Shown here: positions 1 through 10,239 of the stretch, one piece after another
Layout: each line of letters starts with the position of its first letter
How positions within the stretch are numbered: the stretch's first letter is position 1
Assembly (NCBI GenBank): GCA_026195905.1
Contig: JAPHRE010000019.1
Location: 17,155-81,154 of the forward strand
Reading direction: 5' to 3'
DNA: 64,000 nt
Origin: Pseudopelagicola sp.
Lineage (GTDB): Bacteria > Pseudomonadota > Alphaproteobacteria > Rhodobacterales > Rhodobacteraceae
Notes under the pieces: model-generated
What the model was told of the DNA's origin: nothing
What the model saw: only the letters and a program-made list of their open reading frames with translations
Databases searched by the model: none
Translations under genes and position numbers: made by a program

Positions 1-13
1 TGGCGTCAACCTG

Positions 14-451
14 ATGATTTTTTTCCTGCGCGATTGGGATGAGTTGGCGGCGGTGCCGGACCTTGATCGGTTGATCCCCGAGCTTGAGCCTTTGCTCGGG
101 CGTCTCAAGGAGGCGGATGCGACGCAATACCGGGCGTTTCGGTTTGATGAGCACGGCGCGATCAAGGCGGCGTTTGTGTTTGTGCGTATGGCGGGGGTGA
201 TGGCGGAACTTTCGGCTGAGAGCATTGCACTTGCGCAGGCGGTGCAGGTGATGCTGCTTTGGGGGCCGCGCGCCTTTGTCGAGACCTCGCCTTTGGCGGT
301 TTTGCCGGAGGGCGGCGCGACGGTGCTGCGCCCGGAGATCGCGGCGGTGTTGGCGGCGGCGTATGATCGGATGATGCCGGTGGCGGCGCAAGATCCAAGC
401 CATGCGCTGCGCCTGTTTGCGCGGCTTCGGCTTGAGGATACAGCGGACTGA
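14..451 (+). CDS. Conserved hypothetical protein upstream of ybgC
   Basis: A 145-residue soluble protein with no signal peptide or membrane segment, rich in Ala, Leu and Glu and probably mostly helical. I do not recognise a domain. It lies about 90 bases before ybgC on the same strand, where Rhodobacterales often carry a small unnamed gene between the ruv genes and the Tol-Pal operon, so it may be co-transcribed with ybgC. The ATG at 14 is the first possible start in the window. The frame stays open to the left edge, so the true start could lie outside; the length and the N-terminal sequence FFLRDWDEL look like a plausible natural start. Confidence 0.6.
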   Translation: MIFFLRDWDELAAVPDLDRLIPELEPLLGRLKEADATQYRAFRFDEHGAIKAAFVFVRMAGVMAELSAESIALAQAVQVMLLWGPRAFVETSPLAVLPEGGATVLRPEIAAVLAAAYDRMMPVAAQDPSHALRLFARLRLEDTAD

Positions 452-537
452 TACGGAGGGCTGATACGAGCTTTGCTTGCGTCTGGCGGGTGTTCTTGCT
501 TTGGTGGCGCGAGATTTGAGCCGTGAGGAGACGGACC

Positions 538-924
538 GTGACCTATACCCTACCCATTCGCATTTATTACGAAGACACAGATATGGCGGGGATCGTCTAT
601 TACGCCAATTACCTCAAGTTCATCGAGCGCGGGCGCAGCGAATGGGTGCGCGAGATCGGTATGGATCAGCTCAAGATGAAGGATGAGGGGCTTGTGTTCG
701 TGGTGCGCCGGGTTGAGGCGGATTATCTTGGCTCGGCCAGGCTTGACGATGAGTTGGTTGTTGAGACCGAGGTTGCGAACGTGACTGGGGTGCGGCTTCT
801 TATGGAGCAGCGCGTCAAGCGGGGCGAAGAGATCTTGTTTCATGCGATGGTGACGGTGGTGTGCATGAACGATGCCGGTCAGCCGGTGCGGCTACCGGCA
901 AATATCCGCCAGATGGTGCATTAG
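538..924 (+). CDS. ybgC: Tol-Pal system-associated acyl-CoA thioesterase YbgC
   Basis: Hotdog-fold thioesterase of the 4-hydroxybenzoyl-CoA thioesterase family, 128 residues, the usual first gene of Tol-Pal operons. The family signature is clear: Y-Y-E-D-T-D-M-A-G-I-V-Y around residues 10-21, containing the catalytic Asp region, followed by A-N-Y and the basic helix IERGRSEW. The GTG at 538 was chosen over the in-frame GTG at 523 because GAGGAG (525-530) then sits seven bases upstream as ribosome binding site, and the resulting N-terminus matches the family length. It hydrolyses acyl-CoA (possibly acyl-ACP) in vitro in other bacteria; its role in envelope biology is not settled. Confidence 0.93.
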   Translation: MTYTLPIRIYYEDTDMAGIVYYANYLKFIERGRSEWVREIGMDQLKMKDEGLVFVVRRVEADYLGSARLDDELVVETEVANVTGVRLLMEQRVKRGEEILFHAMVTVVCMNDAGQPVRLPANIRQMVH

Positions 925-1037
925 GGGCGGCTGTAACGTGCCAATGACGCCTATTTGATGGCTTTCCCCGTATCTTTCCTGTAGGTTTCTGCCAAACAGA
1001 TGGCCGCAACAAGACGGCCCAAAGGCAGAGCAGGCAT

Positions 1038-1712
1038 ATGGAAGCAGCAGTCGATTTTTCGATGTGGGCGCTATTCGCGCGCGCAACCCTGACCGTAAAA
1101 CTTGTGATGGTGCTCCTCGTGGGGGCGTCGTTCTGGTCTTGGTCGGTCATCATTCAAAAACACATTCTTTTCCGCAATGCGCGGCGTGAGGCGGCGCAGT
1201 TTGATCGGGCGTTTTGGTCCGGTGAGCCGCTGGATCAGCTTTATGAAGAGATCGGGCCGACGCCGACGGGGCGGGCGCAGCGGATTTTTGCCGCCGGGAT
1301 GACAGAGTGGCATCGCAGTCATCGGCAGGATGGCGGGCTTATTGCCAATGCCACAAGTCGGATTGACCGAAGCATGGATGTTGCGATCGTCAAGGAGGCG
1401 GAAGTCTTGCAGAAAGGGCTGCCGGTCCTGGCGACGGTCGGGTCGACCGCGCCGTTTGTCGGGCTTTTCGGCACGGTCTGGGGCATCATGAATGCCTTTA
1501 TCGAAATCGCAGCGCAGCAGAACACCAACCTGGCCGTTGTCGCGCCGGGCATTGCCGAGGCACTATTGGCAACGGGGCTTGGTCTTTTGGCGGCGATCCC
1601 GGCGGTGATTTTCTACAACAAGCTCAGCGCGGACAGTGATCGGATCATTGCCGGATATGAGGCCTTTGCCGACGAGTTTGCCACTATCCTCAGCCGCCAG
1701 TTGGACGCCTGA
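1038..1712 (+). CDS. tolQ: TolQ, proton-motive-force motor subunit of Tol-Pal
   Basis: Inner-membrane protein of 224 residues in the MotA/TolQ/ExbB family. Three membrane segments are visible, at about 15-37, 125-150 and 165-190; the last two carry the family pattern ATVGSTAPFVGLFGTVWGIM and the EALLATGLGLLAAIPA motif. With TolR it forms the ion-driven stator that energises TolA and helps outer-membrane constriction during division. It is followed one base later by tolR, so the two are translationally linked. About 110 non-coding bases separate it from ybgC. Confidence 0.96.
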   Translation: MEAAVDFSMWALFARATLTVKLVMVLLVGASFWSWSVIIQKHILFRNARREAAQFDRAFWSGEPLDQLYEEIGPTPTGRAQRIFAAGMTEWHRSHRQDGGLIANATSRIDRSMDVAIVKEAEVLQKGLPVLATVGSTAPFVGLFGTVWGIMNAFIEIAAQQNTNLAVVAPGIAEALLATGLGLLAAIPAVIFYNKLSADSDRIIAGYEAFADEFATILSRQLDA

Positions 1713-1713
1713 T

Positions 1714-2187
1714 ATGGGGGCCGGGGTCATGAAAGGTGCCGAAGGCGGCGGGCACAAGCGGCGGCGCAGGAGCCGTCGGCGCAGCCAGCCGATGGCCGAG
1801 ATCAACGTCACGCCGTTTGTCGACGTGATGCTTGTGTTGCTCATCATCTTCATGGTGGCGGCCCCGCTTTTGACGGTCGGTGTGCCGGTCGAGTTGCCCA
1901 AGACGGCGGCCAACCCGCTTCCGGGCGAGCAGGAAGAGCCGCTGTCGGTCACGATTGCGGCGGATGGGGCGCTTTCGATCATGAATGCGCCGGTGGCCCC
2001 TGAGGAGCTTGTGAACAAGTTACGTGCGGTGGCGGTTGAACGCGCGTCGCAGCGTATTTACCTGCGGGCGGATGGGGCGTTGCCCTATGAAATGGTGGTA
2101 CAGGTTATGGGCGCGCTGAATGCCGCCGGATTCGCGGATATCGGATTGGTGACGGATATCGGTGGCCCGGCTATGGGTGATAACTGA
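1714..2187 (+). CDS. tolR: TolR, ExbD/TolR family motor subunit
   Basis: A 157-residue protein with a very basic N-terminus (KRRRRSRRRS), one membrane helix at about 35-56 and a periplasmic domain. The helix holds the ion-path aspartate in TPFVDVMLVLL (Asp37 with this start), as in TolR and ExbD. The ATG at 1714 lies just after the tolQ stop. A second in-frame ATG at 1729, behind a GGGG run, is also possible and would only shorten the tail by five residues. A longer upstream reading frame overlapping tolQ is not credible. It works with TolQ and contacts TolA. Confidence 0.95.
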   Translation: MGAGVMKGAEGGGHKRRRRSRRRSQPMAEINVTPFVDVMLVLLIIFMVAAPLLTVGVPVELPKTAANPLPGEQEEPLSVTIAADGALSIMNAPVAPEELVNKLRAVAVERASQRIYLRADGALPYEMVVQVMGALNAAGFADIGLVTDIGGPAMGDN

Positions 2188-2195
2188 GGCGCGCG

Positions 2196-3278
2196 GTGCA
2201 TATCGGGCATTATATATCTGGTGCGGCTCATGTGGGTCTGATCAGCTGGGCGTTGCTTGGGTCTGTGTTTCAGGGCAAGCCGGAGCCGGTTGAGATTTCG
2301 GGTGTGGCGGTCATCAGCGAGGCGGAGTTTGCCGCGTTGAGCGCGCCGGATCAGATGCCCGCGCCGGAGACGAATGTGGCGGTGCCTGTCGCGCCCGAGC
2401 TTTCGGAGGCGGCGCCGTTTCTTGGCGCAGAGCCGGATGAGGCACCGGACCGGAACCGCCCGGAAAGCGCCGAGGCGGCTGAGGCGGAGGATGCGCCAGA
2501 CCTGAGCGCGGCAGAGGTTCCAGAGCCTGCGGAGTTGATTGACTCCGTGCCGGACATGACTCCGCCGAGCGAAGAGATTGCCGCGTTGCAGCCGCGTGAG
2601 GCCGAGCCGGAGACGGTTCAGCCCGCCCCGCGTGTTGCGCCCGAGCCGGTCGCACCGCCAGAGCCGGACATCAAGATTGACGATGTGGCGCAAGAGGCGG
2701 TGGTGCCGGAAGACAGCACCGAGGCGATCCCGCAAGAGCCGCAGGAAGCCACCGCGCCGGAAGCAGCGAGCACCGAGATTGCCACCGAGGCCAAGGTCGG
2801 CGCTCCGACGACATCGGTGCGGCCCAAGCTGCGCCCGCGCACGGCGGTGCAGACAGAACCGAAGGCCGATACAGATGACGCCATTGCGGCGGCTTTGGCA
2901 GAGGCGGGGGTAGAGGCGGGGGCCGAAGAGCAGGCCGAGACACGCGCCGCGCCAAGCGGTCCGCCCATGACGCGCGGCGAAAAGGATGCGCTGCGGATAT
3001 CGGTTCAAAATTGCTGGGTCGTGGATGTAGGCAGCCAGGCGGCGAATGTCACGGTCACGGTTGGCATGAAGATGACCCGAGAGGGTAAAGTTGACGGGGC
3101 CATTTCGCTGATTGGGGCCGAGGGCGGCGACGAACAGGCCACGAAAGCGGCGTTCGAGGCGGCGCGGCGGGCGGTCCTGCGGTGTCAAAAAGGTGGCTAT
3201 AAACTGCCGATCGACAAATATGATCATTGGCGTGAGATCGAAATCACGTTTAATCCGGAGAAAATGAGGCTGAAATGA
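2196..3278 (+). CDS. tolA: TolA, envelope-spanning link protein
   Basis: A 360-residue protein with the TolA layout: N-terminal membrane anchor (residues about 7-24), a long low-complexity periplasmic arm rich in Pro, Glu and Ala (about 30-250), and a compact C-terminal TonB-like domain (about 260-360). The C-terminal domain has the Cys pair expected for TolA (QNCWVVD and LRCQKGG). The arm is Glu/Pro-rich rather than the long Ala/Lys helix of enteric TolA, as is common in alphaproteobacteria. The start is GTG, eight bases after tolR. Its last four bases overlap tolB as ATGA, indicating translational coupling. Confidence 0.93.
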   Translation: MHIGHYISGAAHVGLISWALLGSVFQGKPEPVEISGVAVISEAEFAALSAPDQMPAPETNVAVPVAPELSEAAPFLGAEPDEAPDRNRPESAEAAEAEDAPDLSAAEVPEPAELIDSVPDMTPPSEEIAALQPREAEPETVQPAPRVAPEPVAPPEPDIKIDDVAQEAVVPEDSTEAIPQEPQEATAPEAASTEIATEAKVGAPTTSVRPKLRPRTAVQTEPKADTDDAIAAALAEAGVEAGAEEQAETRAAPSGPPMTRGEKDALRISVQNCWVVDVGSQAANVTVTVGMKMTREGKVDGAISLIGAEGGDEQATKAAFEAARRAVLRCQKGGYKLPIDKYDHWREIEITFNPEKMRLK

Positions 3279-4594
3279 TGCGTTTTTTCACAGCTCTGCT
3301 TATGGGACTGACGGTTCTGGGGCATATGGCGATGGCTCAAGACGGTCCGCTTCGGATCGAGATTACCGATGGTGTGGTTGAGCCACTGCCCTATGCGGTG
3401 CCTGATTTCGTTGCCGAGAATAGTGCGGCGGGGGGCTATGCCACGCAATTGGCGCAGGTGATTGCGTCGGACCTTTCGGGAACGGGATTGTTCCGCGAAG
3501 TGCCGCAAAAGGCGCATATTGCCAAGATCACCAATTTCTCGGCTCCCGTGCAGTTTGCCGATTGGAAAGCGATCAACGCGCAGGCGCTTATTACCGGGGC
3601 GGTGTCGGTTTCGGGCAGTCAGCTTGAGGTCAAATTCCGGGTCTATGACGTGTTCGCGGGCCAAGAGCTTGGCAATGGTCTGCGGTTCAAGGGCACGGTC
3701 GAGGGCTGGCGGCGCATGGCGCATAAGGTTGCCGATGCGGTCTATAGCCGGATCACCGGCGAGGGCGGATATTTCGACAGCCGCGTGGTTTTCGTCAGCG
3801 AGACCGGCCCCAAGAACGACCGTCAAAAGCGTCTTGCGATCATGGATTATGACGGGGCGAACCTTCAGTATCTGACGGATTCAAGCTCGATCGTGCTTGC
3901 GCCGCGGTTCTCGCCCACGGGCGACCGGGTGCTTTATACAAGCTATGAGACCGGATTTCCGCAGGTCTATATCCTTGATGTCGGCAGCGTGCAGCGCCGG
4001 GTTCTCAATAGCGAAGCAGGCACGATGTCCTTTGCGCCGCGTTTTGCGCCTGATGGCAAGAGCTTGCTTTTGTCGATCACGCGGGACGGAAATACCGATA
4101 TTTATCGCATGGGCCTATCCGGCGGGCGGCCGCAGCGGCTTACGTCGTCGCCCGCGATTGATACCGCGCCGAGCTTTAGCCCCGATGGCAGCAAGATCGT
4201 TTTTGAGAGTGATCGGTCGGGCACGCAGCAGCTCTACGTGATGCCTGCGGGCGGCGGCGAGCCGAAGCGGATCAGTTTCGGGCAAGGGCGCTATGGCACC
4301 CCGGTCTGGAGCCCGCGTGGCGATTTGATTGCGTTTACCAAGCAGAACAAGGGCCGGTTCCATATTGGTGTGATGCGCACGGATGGCGGCGAAGAGCGGC
4401 TTCTCACGGCGTCGTTTCTTGATGAGGGGCCGACATGGGCGCCCAATGGCCGCGTGATTATGTTCACGCGCGAAACCCAAGGCGCGAGCGGGGCGTCGGC
4501 GCTTTACTCGGTTGATGTCTCGGGGCGCAACCTGCGCAAGGTCAAAATAAGCGGCGGCGGGTCGGACCCGGCATGGTCGCCGTTGCAGGAATAA
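3275..4594 (+). CDS. tolB: TolB, periplasmic beta-propeller of Tol-Pal
   Basis: A 439-residue exported protein: signal peptide 1-21 ending AMA before QDG, an N-terminal alpha/beta domain (about 25-165), then a six-bladed propeller. The propeller is visible as repeated [32 protein letters not shown] and PTWAPNGR segments between about 205 and 435. TolB binds Pal and receives the TolA signal in the periplasm. It begins inside the tolA stop codon and is followed 88 bases later by pal. Confidence 0.96.
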   Translation: MMRFFTALLMGLTVLGHMAMAQDGPLRIEITDGVVEPLPYAVPDFVAENSAAGGYATQLAQVIASDLSGTGLFREVPQKAHIAKITNFSAPVQFADWKAINAQALITGAVSVSGSQLEVKFRVYDVFAGQELGNGLRFKGTVEGWRRMAHKVADAVYSRITGEGGYFDSRVVFVSETGPKNDRQKRLAIMDYDGANLQYLTDSSSIVLAPRFSPTGDRVLYTSYETGFPQVYILDVGSVQRRVLNSEAGTMSFAPRFAPDGKSLLLSITRDGNTDIYRMGLSGGRPQRLTSSPAIDTAPSFSPDGSKIVFESDRSGTQQLYVMPAGGGEPKRISFGQGRYGTPVWSPRGDLIAFTKQNKGRFHIGVMRTDGGEERLLTASFLDEGPTWAPNGRVIMFTRETQGASGASALYSVDVSGRNLRKVKISGGGSDPAWSPLQE

Positions 4595-4681
4595 GGCGCG
4601 CGCGTTTTCAAGACGCGCCGGATGTGATAGAACAGGCCCATAAGAAGAGAATTCAACGGGCATTGAGGAACGAGGCAGAAC

Positions 4682-5194
4682 ATGAACGGACTGACCAAGA
4701 TCGGCTTTCTTGTCGCGGCGCTCGCGCTGGCGGGGTGTGATAATTCGGGTGCCTTTGGGCTTGGCGGATCGTCCGCCGGGGGACCGGGCAGCGGCCAATA
4801 TGAAGATGGTAGCGTCGATGATCCCACGTCGGTGGCGCATTTTCGTGAACAGGTTGGCGACCGGGTTCTCTTTACCGTCGACCAATCGACGCTCAATGAA
4901 GAGGGGCGTTTGACGCTTCTTGGGCAGGCCAATTGGCTCTTGGAGAACGACGATTATAACGCGGTGATCGAGGGCCATGCCGATGAGCAGGGCACGCGGG
5001 AATATAACCTCGCGCTTGGGGCGCGGCGGGCGAGTGCGGTCAAGGAGTTCCTTGTATCGCGCGGTGTTGCGGCGTCGCGTTTGAACACGGTGAGCTATGG
5101 CAAGGAACGCCCGATCGAGATTTGTTCGGCGGAAGCGTGCTATGCCCAGAACCGCCGCGCGGTGACGGTTCTCAAGGCCGATGTCAATTTCTAA
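4682..5194 (+). CDS. pal: Pal, peptidoglycan-associated lipoprotein
   Basis: A 170-residue lipoprotein. The lipobox LALAGC puts the lipidated Cys at position 19. A Gly/Ser-rich linker leads into an OmpA-like peptidoglycan-binding domain (about 58-165) with VLFTVDQSTL, the GHADEQGTREYN motif and NRRAV, where the Asp and Arg that grip diaminopimelate lie. It sits in the inner leaflet of the outer membrane, binds peptidoglycan and TolB, and recycles to division sites. The downstream gene cpoB begins 13 bases later. Confidence 0.96.
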   Translation: MNGLTKIGFLVAALALAGCDNSGAFGLGGSSAGGPGSGQYEDGSVDDPTSVAHFREQVGDRVLFTVDQSTLNEEGRLTLLGQANWLLENDDYNAVIEGHADEQGTREYNLALGARRASAVKEFLVSRGVAASRLNTVSYGKERPIEICSAEACYAQNRRAVTVLKADVNF

Positions 5195-5207
5195 GCTGGA
5201 GCCGAAG

Positions 5208-6038
5208 ATGCGCCTGATTGCGATGTGCCTTGTGGTGATGGTCGGCGTTGGGCCGCGTGTGGCATTGGCACAGGATAGCGAAACACTGGCCGATATTCGC
5301 CAGCAGCTTTCGGTCCTTTTTGTCGAAGTGCTGAGCCTCAAGCGGGAATTGTCCACGACCGGATCACCCGCAGGCGTCACCACGAGCGGCACCACCTTAC
5401 AGCGGATCGACGCGATTGAGGCCGAGGTTCAACGCCTAACGGGACGCACAGAGCGGCTTGAACAGCGCATTGAGCGCGTGGTGCAGGACGGGACGAACCG
5501 CATTGGCGATCTTGAGTTCCGGCTTGTCGAGCTTGAGGGCGGCGACGTGAGCACGCTTGGCGAGACGTCGACGCTTGGCGGTGATCAGGGCGTAACCCCG
5601 GCCCCGGCGGTGCCGTCGCTTGGCGATGGGGGTGGCGATAGCGGCGGCCAGTTTGCGGTTGGCGAACGGGCCGATTTTGAGCGCGCAGAGGCGGCGCTTG
5701 ACGCGGGCGATGCGCAAAGCGCGGCGGATCAGTTCGAGGCGTTTCTAGAGACCTACCCCGGTAGCCCGCTTGAGGCCAAGGCCTATCTGCGGCGCGGACA
5801 GGCGCTTGAGGCGTTGGAGCGGGAAACCGCGGCGGCGCGCGCCTATCTTGATAGCTATTCGCAATACCCCCAGAGCGATGTCGCGGATCAGGCGCTATAT
5901 CATTTGGGCCGTGCGCTTGGGATGCTTGATAAGGTGAGCGAAGCCTGTGTGACGCTTGGCGAGGTTGAGGCGCGCCATCCTGGATCGAGCATGATCGGAC
6001 CGGCACAGGCGGAAATGCAATCTCTGGGGTGCAATTGA
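5208..6038 (+). CDS. cpoB: CpoB/YbgF, Tol-Pal-associated coiled-coil TPR protein
   Basis: A 276-residue periplasmic protein: signal peptide (residues 1-23, ending ALA before QDS), an N-terminal coiled coil (about 30-110) with regularly spaced Leu/Ile/Glu, a Gly-rich linker, and TPR repeats in the last 120 residues (FERAEAALDAGDAQSAADQF and following). In E. coli CpoB links Tol-Pal to cell-wall synthesis at division. The ATG at 5208 is preferred over 5181: the longer form overlaps pal and puts a charged stretch before the signal peptide. The last ten bases overlap tilS. Confidence 0.92.
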   Translation: MRLIAMCLVVMVGVGPRVALAQDSETLADIRQQLSVLFVEVLSLKRELSTTGSPAGVTTSGTTLQRIDAIEAEVQRLTGRTERLEQRIERVVQDGTNRIGDLEFRLVELEGGDVSTLGETSTLGGDQGVTPAPAVPSLGDGGGDSGGQFAVGERADFERAEAALDAGDAQSAADQFEAFLETYPGSPLEAKAYLRRGQALEALERETAAARAYLDSYSQYPQSDVADQALYHLGRALGMLDKVSEACVTLGEVEARHPGSSMIGPAQAEMQSLGCN

Positions 6039-7267
6039 ACACGCCTGAGACGGCCTTAGACGCTTTTTTCAACGGACAGAGTTTGCGCGCTGTGGGCGTT
6101 GCCGTTTCCGGCGGCAGCGATTCCACGGCGCTTTTGCATCTTGCGGCGGAATGGGCCGGGGCGGCGGGCGCGCGGCTTGTCGCGGCAACGGTCGATCATG
6201 GGCTGCGAGCGGCGGCAGAAGCCGAGGCCGAGGCGGTCGGGGATTTGTGCCGGTCGCTTGGGGTTGAGCATGCGGTGCTTGAATGGCGCGGCTGGGACGG
6301 GGCGGGAAATGTGCAGGCCGAAGCCCGTGCGGCGCGCTATCGCCTTCTTGCCGAGTGGGGCGCGCGCGCGCGTCTCGATTATGTCCTGTTGGGGCATACG
6401 ATGGACGATCAGGCCGAGACGTTTTTGATGCGGCTTGCGCGGCGCGCCGGGGTTGATGGGCTTGCGGCGATGGCGGCGCGGTTTAACCGCAATGGACAGG
6501 TGTTTGGCCGCCCGCTTCTTGGGCAGCGGCGCGAGGAGTTGCGCGATGCGCTCAGGGCGCGGGGCGTGGGGTGGATCGACGATCCCTCGAACGAGGATGC
6601 GCGGTTTGACAGGGTCAAGACCCGCGCGGTTCTTGGCGGATTGGCAGACATAGGCATTGATGCGCATGCGTTGTCGACCGTGAGCGAGAACATGGCGGAT
6701 GTGCGTGCGGCGCTGGATTGGCAAGTGGCGCAGATCGCGGCGCAGGCCGTCGAGATCGAAGCGGGCGATTTGCGAATCGATCTGGCGGCGCTTGCGGCCG
6801 TGCCGGAAGAAATTGCCCGGCGGTTGATCGTTGCCGCGCTTCTTTGGGTCGCGGGGGGCGCCTATGCGCCGCGCCGCGCGCCGGTTCAACGGATGCTCGT
6901 CGATCTCAGGGAGGGACGCGGCGGCACCCTTGCGGGCTGTGTTTTGACGGTGCGCCACGGGGCGGTGCGCGTGGCGCGCGAACCGGCAGCGGTCAGCGAT
7001 ATCCAAAGCACAGGCCCGGTTTGGGACGGGCGCTGGCAGGTTGAGGGGCCTTGGCAAGGCGGAGAGATTCTGCGGGCGCTTGGCGAAGAGGGGCTTGGGC
7101 AGATCAAGGATTGGCGCGCGGCGGGGGTGCCGCGACAGAGCCTTCTTGCCTCGCCATCGGTTTGGCGCGAGGGGCAGCTTATTGGCGCGCCGCTTGCCGG
7201 GTATGGAGAGGGCTGGCAGGCGCGCCTTTGTGCCGATCGGGCCGGATTCCCCCTTCGCAGGCATTAA
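6029..7267 (+). CDS. tilS: TilS, tRNA(Ile)-lysidine synthetase
   Basis: A PP-loop ATPase of 412 residues that converts the CAU-anticodon wobble cytidine of tRNA-Ile to lysidine, so that it reads AUA. The ATP pyrophosphatase loop SGGSDS is at residues 27-32; further family motifs are ATVDHGLR, LGHTMDDQAET and GRPLL. It overlaps the end of cpoB and starts with GTG behind CTCTGGGG; a TTG two codons later is the alternative. It is the usual neighbour between the Tol-Pal block and ftsH in this order. Confidence 0.94.
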   Translation: MQLNTPETALDAFFNGQSLRAVGVAVSGGSDSTALLHLAAEWAGAAGARLVAATVDHGLRAAAEAEAEAVGDLCRSLGVEHAVLEWRGWDGAGNVQAEARAARYRLLAEWGARARLDYVLLGHTMDDQAETFLMRLARRAGVDGLAAMAARFNRNGQVFGRPLLGQRREELRDALRARGVGWIDDPSNEDARFDRVKTRAVLGGLADIGIDAHALSTVSENMADVRAALDWQVAQIAAQAVEIEAGDLRIDLAALAAVPEEIARRLIVAALLWVAGGAYAPRRAPVQRMLVDLREGRGGTLAGCVLTVRHGAVRVAREPAAVSDIQSTGPVWDGRWQVEGPWQGGEILRALGEEGLGQIKDWRAAGVPRQSLLASPSVWREGQLIGAPLAGYGEGWQARLCADRAGFPLRRH

Positions 7268-7367
7268 ACCGGCGAATAACGCATTGAACATGACGCTCTG
7301 ATCTCTATTTAGAAAGAAAGCCCGCCGTGCTAGGAACGGCGGAATTGGACGATTGGGAGATTTTGCC

Positions 7368-9287
7368 TTGGGCAACGCACGCAATATCGCATTCTGGGTG
7401 GTTCTGTTTCTGCTGATCCTTGCCCTGTTCAACCTGTTCAGCGGTGGCAACAGCAACCTGCAAAGCCGTGAGATCGGCTATTCGGAATTTGTGCAGGCCG
7501 TGGATGAAGGCAATGTCACCAATGTGACGCTGGATGGCGAACAAGTGCGCTACCGCACCACAAGCGGCGGCGATTTCGTCACCATTAAACCCGAAGATGC
7601 AGAAGTAACCAATCTTCTTATCGACAAGGGCATCCCGGTGAAGGCCGAGAGCCAAGAGCAATCGGGTTTTCAGTCCTTTATCCTGAGCCTGTTGCCGTTC
7701 CTGCTTTTGATCGGGGTGTGGATTTATTTCATGAACCGGATGCAAGGCGGCGGCAAAGGCGGCGCAATGGGCTTTGGCAAGTCCAAGGCCAAGATGCTTA
7801 CGGAAAAGCAGGGCCGCGTAACCTTTGACGACGTGGCGGGCATTGACGAAGCCAAGGAAGAGCTTGAAGAGATCGTTGAATTCCTGCGCAACCCGCAGAA
7901 ATTCTCGCGTCTTGGCGGCAAGATCCCCAAGGGCGCGCTTTTGGTTGGCCCTCCGGGCACGGGTAAAACGCTTTTGGCGCGTGCGATTGCGGGCGAGGCG
8001 GGCGTGCCGTTCTTTACCATTTCGGGGTCGGATTTCGTTGAGATGTTTGTCGGTGTCGGTGCCAGCCGTGTGCGCGACATGTTCGAGCAAGCCAAGAAAA
8101 ACGCACCCTGTATTGTCTTTATCGACGAGATCGACGCCGTGGGCCGGTCGCGCGGTGTTGGTATCGGCGGCGGCAACGATGAGCGCGAACAGACGCTCAA
8201 CCAGCTTCTCGTTGAGATGGATGGGTTTGAATCCAATGAGGGCGTGATCATCCTTGCGGCGACCAACCGCAAAGACGTTCTTGACCCGGCGCTGCTGCGT
8301 CCCGGCCGTTTTGATCGCAATGTCACCGTCGGCAACCCGGATATTCGAGGCCGCGAAAAAATCCTTGGGGTGCACGCGCGCAAGACGCCGCTTGGCCCCG
8401 ATGTTGACCTGCGCATCATCGCGCGCGGCACACCGGGCTTTTCGGGCGCGGATCTTGCCAACCTCGTCAACGAGGCCGCCCTTATGGCGGCGCGCGTGGG
8501 ACGTCGGTTCGTGACGATGGAAGATTTCGAGAACGCCAAGGACAAGGTCATGATGGGGGCCGAGCGTCGCTCGATGGTGCTCACGCAGGACCAGAAGGAA
8601 AAAACCGCCTACCACGAGTCTGGGCATGCGGTTGTTGGTCTTGAGTTGCCGCTCTGTGATCCGGTTTACAAGGCGACGATCATTCCGCGCGGTGGCGCGT
8701 TGGGGATGGTGGTGTCGCTTCCGGAGATGGATCGCCTCAATTATCACCGCGATGAGTGTGAGCAAAAACTTGCGATGACAATGGCCGGTAAGGCCGCCGA
8801 GGTCATCAAATATGGCGAGGATCATGTGTCAAACGGTCCGGCGGGCGACATCATGCAGGCGAGCCAATTGGCGCGCGCGATGGTGATGCGCTGGGGCATG
8901 TCGGACAAGGTTGGCAATATCGACTATGCCGAAGCGCATGAAGGCTATCAGGGCAACACCGGCGGTTTCTCGGTCTCGGCCCACACCAAAGAGCTTATTG
9001 AAGAAGAGGTGAAGCGGCTTATCCAGACAGGATATGAGCGCGCGCACAAGATTCTCACTGAGAAGAGCGAAGAGTGGGAACGTCTTGCCCAGGGGCTTCT
9101 TGAGTATGAGACGCTTACAGGGGACGAGATCAAGCGCGTGATGCGTGGCGAGCCGCCGCATGATGGCGAGGATGACGCCGGGGACGAGGGCGAAGGCAAC
9201 GCCCCAAGCGTCACGGCGATCCCGAAAACCAAGCCGCGCAAAAAGCCAGAGGGCGACGGCGGCATGGAGCCGGAACCCACAGCATAA
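7368..9287 (+). CDS. ftsH: FtsH, membrane-bound ATP-dependent zinc protease
   Basis: A 639-residue AAA+ protease that degrades unneeded or damaged membrane and soluble proteins. Two membrane helices flank a periplasmic domain (about 7-25 and 101-122). Walker A GPPGTGKT lies at about 194-201, Walker B IVFIDEID follows, and the SRH is [20 protein letters not shown]. The zinc motif HESGH is at about 415-419. The acidic, Pro/Lys-rich C-tail (about 590-639) is unconserved. TTG at 7368 was chosen because GGGAGA lies seven bases upstream and the protein then starts [10 protein letters not shown], the form I recognise from related genera; TTG 7353 is the alternative. A strong terminator follows. Confidence 0.96.
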   Translation: MGNARNIAFWVVLFLLILALFNLFSGGNSNLQSREIGYSEFVQAVDEGNVTNVTLDGEQVRYRTTSGGDFVTIKPEDAEVTNLLIDKGIPVKAESQEQSGFQSFILSLLPFLLLIGVWIYFMNRMQGGGKGGAMGFGKSKAKMLTEKQGRVTFDDVAGIDEAKEELEEIVEFLRNPQKFSRLGGKIPKGALLVGPPGTGKTLLARAIAGEAGVPFFTISGSDFVEMFVGVGASRVRDMFEQAKKNAPCIVFIDEIDAVGRSRGVGIGGGNDEREQTLNQLLVEMDGFESNEGVIILAATNRKDVLDPALLRPGRFDRNVTVGNPDIRGREKILGVHARKTPLGPDVDLRIIARGTPGFSGADLANLVNEAALMAARVGRRFVTMEDFENAKDKVMMGAERRSMVLTQDQKEKTAYHESGHAVVGLELPLCDPVYKATIIPRGGALGMVVSLPEMDRLNYHRDECEQKLAMTMAGKAAEVIKYGEDHVSNGPAGDIMQASQLARAMVMRWGMSDKVGNIDYAEAHEGYQGNTGGFSVSAHTKELIEEEVKRLIQTGYERAHKILTEKSEEWERLAQGLLEYETLTGDEIKRVMRGEPPHDGEDDAGDEGEGNAPSVTAIPKTKPRKKPEGDGGMEPEPTA

Positions 9288-9297
9288 AGATACAGTA

Positions 9298-9323
9298 AGG
9301 CCGGGGGAGACCCCGGCCTTTTG
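9298..9323 (+). terminator. Rho-independent terminator after ftsH
   Basis: A perfect nine-base stem AGGCCGGGG / CCCCGGCCT with loop GAGA, followed by TTTT. It sits 11 bases after the ftsH stop and closes the Tol-Pal to ftsH transcription unit. Confidence 0.88.
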
Positions 9324-9489
9324 CATCTCACGAGAGACGACATGGGCGATTGGGGCGGTGCTTGATCGGAGCGTATGAAGCGGGTATGGCAAAGGCTTAT
9401 CCGCGCTGCGAAGACGGGTCCGTTTTGTTCCCGTTTCGGCGGATGTTCTTTGTCCTGCGACGGTCGCCGTCCTGAAGAAAGGGAAAGCC

Positions 9490-10089
9490 ATGCCCGCCCT
9501 GAAACCCACCGATTTTTATGCTGAAGTGCTCTGGCTTGGCCGGGTTGCCGACAGCGTTGAGGACTTGCGAGCAGAGCCGTTGGACGAGATGGCACTTGGC
9601 TTTGCGGGCGTTGAGGGGGAATGCCACAGTGGGTTGACGCGGGCCTCGTGTAGCCGGGTTCTGGCGCAGCACCCGCGCGGCACGGAGATCGCCAATAGTC
9701 GCCAGCTTTCGATTTTGTCGGCGGAGGAGCTTGAAGAGGTGGCTGAGGCGATTGGCGTCGAAGAGTTTGATCCCGCTTGGGTTGGGGCGTCTGTGATCCT
9801 GCGGGGGCTACCGGATTTCAGCCACCTGCCGCCTTCGTCGCGGCTTCAGAGTGATAGCGGGGCGACCATCGTCATCGACATGCAGAACCGGCCCTGCGTT
9901 TTGCCGGGGCGCGTCATTGAGAAGGTGCATCCCGGCGTGGGCAAGGCCTTTAAGGACGCCGCCGTCGGCAAGCGCGGCGTTGTGGGTTGGGTCGAGCGCG
10001 AGGGCATTTTGCAGGTTGGGGATATCCTGCGGTTGCATGTGCCCGATCAGCGGATCTGGAGCGCGCTTGAAGAGGCGCGCGGGCAATAA
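9490..10089 (+). CDS. MOSC domain-containing protein
   Basis: A 199-residue protein whose middle and C-terminal parts match MOSC (molybdenum cofactor sulfurase C-terminal) domains: GVEGECHSG near residue 40, IANSRQLSILSAEEL, and the closing GVVGWVEREGILQVGDILRL segment. The Cys residues at about 44 and 54 could carry the sulfur chemistry expected of such proteins, but no substrate is known and the partner sulfurase domain is absent. An AAAGGGAAAGCC stretch just before the ATG is its ribosome binding site. It stands between the ftsH terminator and fhs, apparently as its own unit. Confidence 0.82.
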   Translation: MPALKPTDFYAEVLWLGRVADSVEDLRAEPLDEMALGFAGVEGECHSGLTRASCSRVLAQHPRGTEIANSRQLSILSAEELEEVAEAIGVEEFDPAWVGASVILRGLPDFSHLPPSSRLQSDSGATIVIDMQNRPCVLPGRVIEKVHPGVGKAFKDAAVGKRGVVGWVEREGILQVGDILRLHVPDQRIWSALEEARGQ

Positions 10090-10239
10090 GGCCACGCGGC
10101 AAACCACGCGGCCCATGCAGCGGTGGCGGTTTTGGACGCAAGCGGCGTTGGAAATGTCGGAAATGCGACCCGATTCACGGTAATGAGGGGGTATGCAAAT
10201 GAGCAGAAATCAATCAACCCCGCCTGAACAGGGATCGCC

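Noticed and set aside
2085..3227. 380-codon minus-strand open frame opposite tolA
   Set aside because: Arg/Leu-rich shadow of the Pro/Glu-rich TolA arm.
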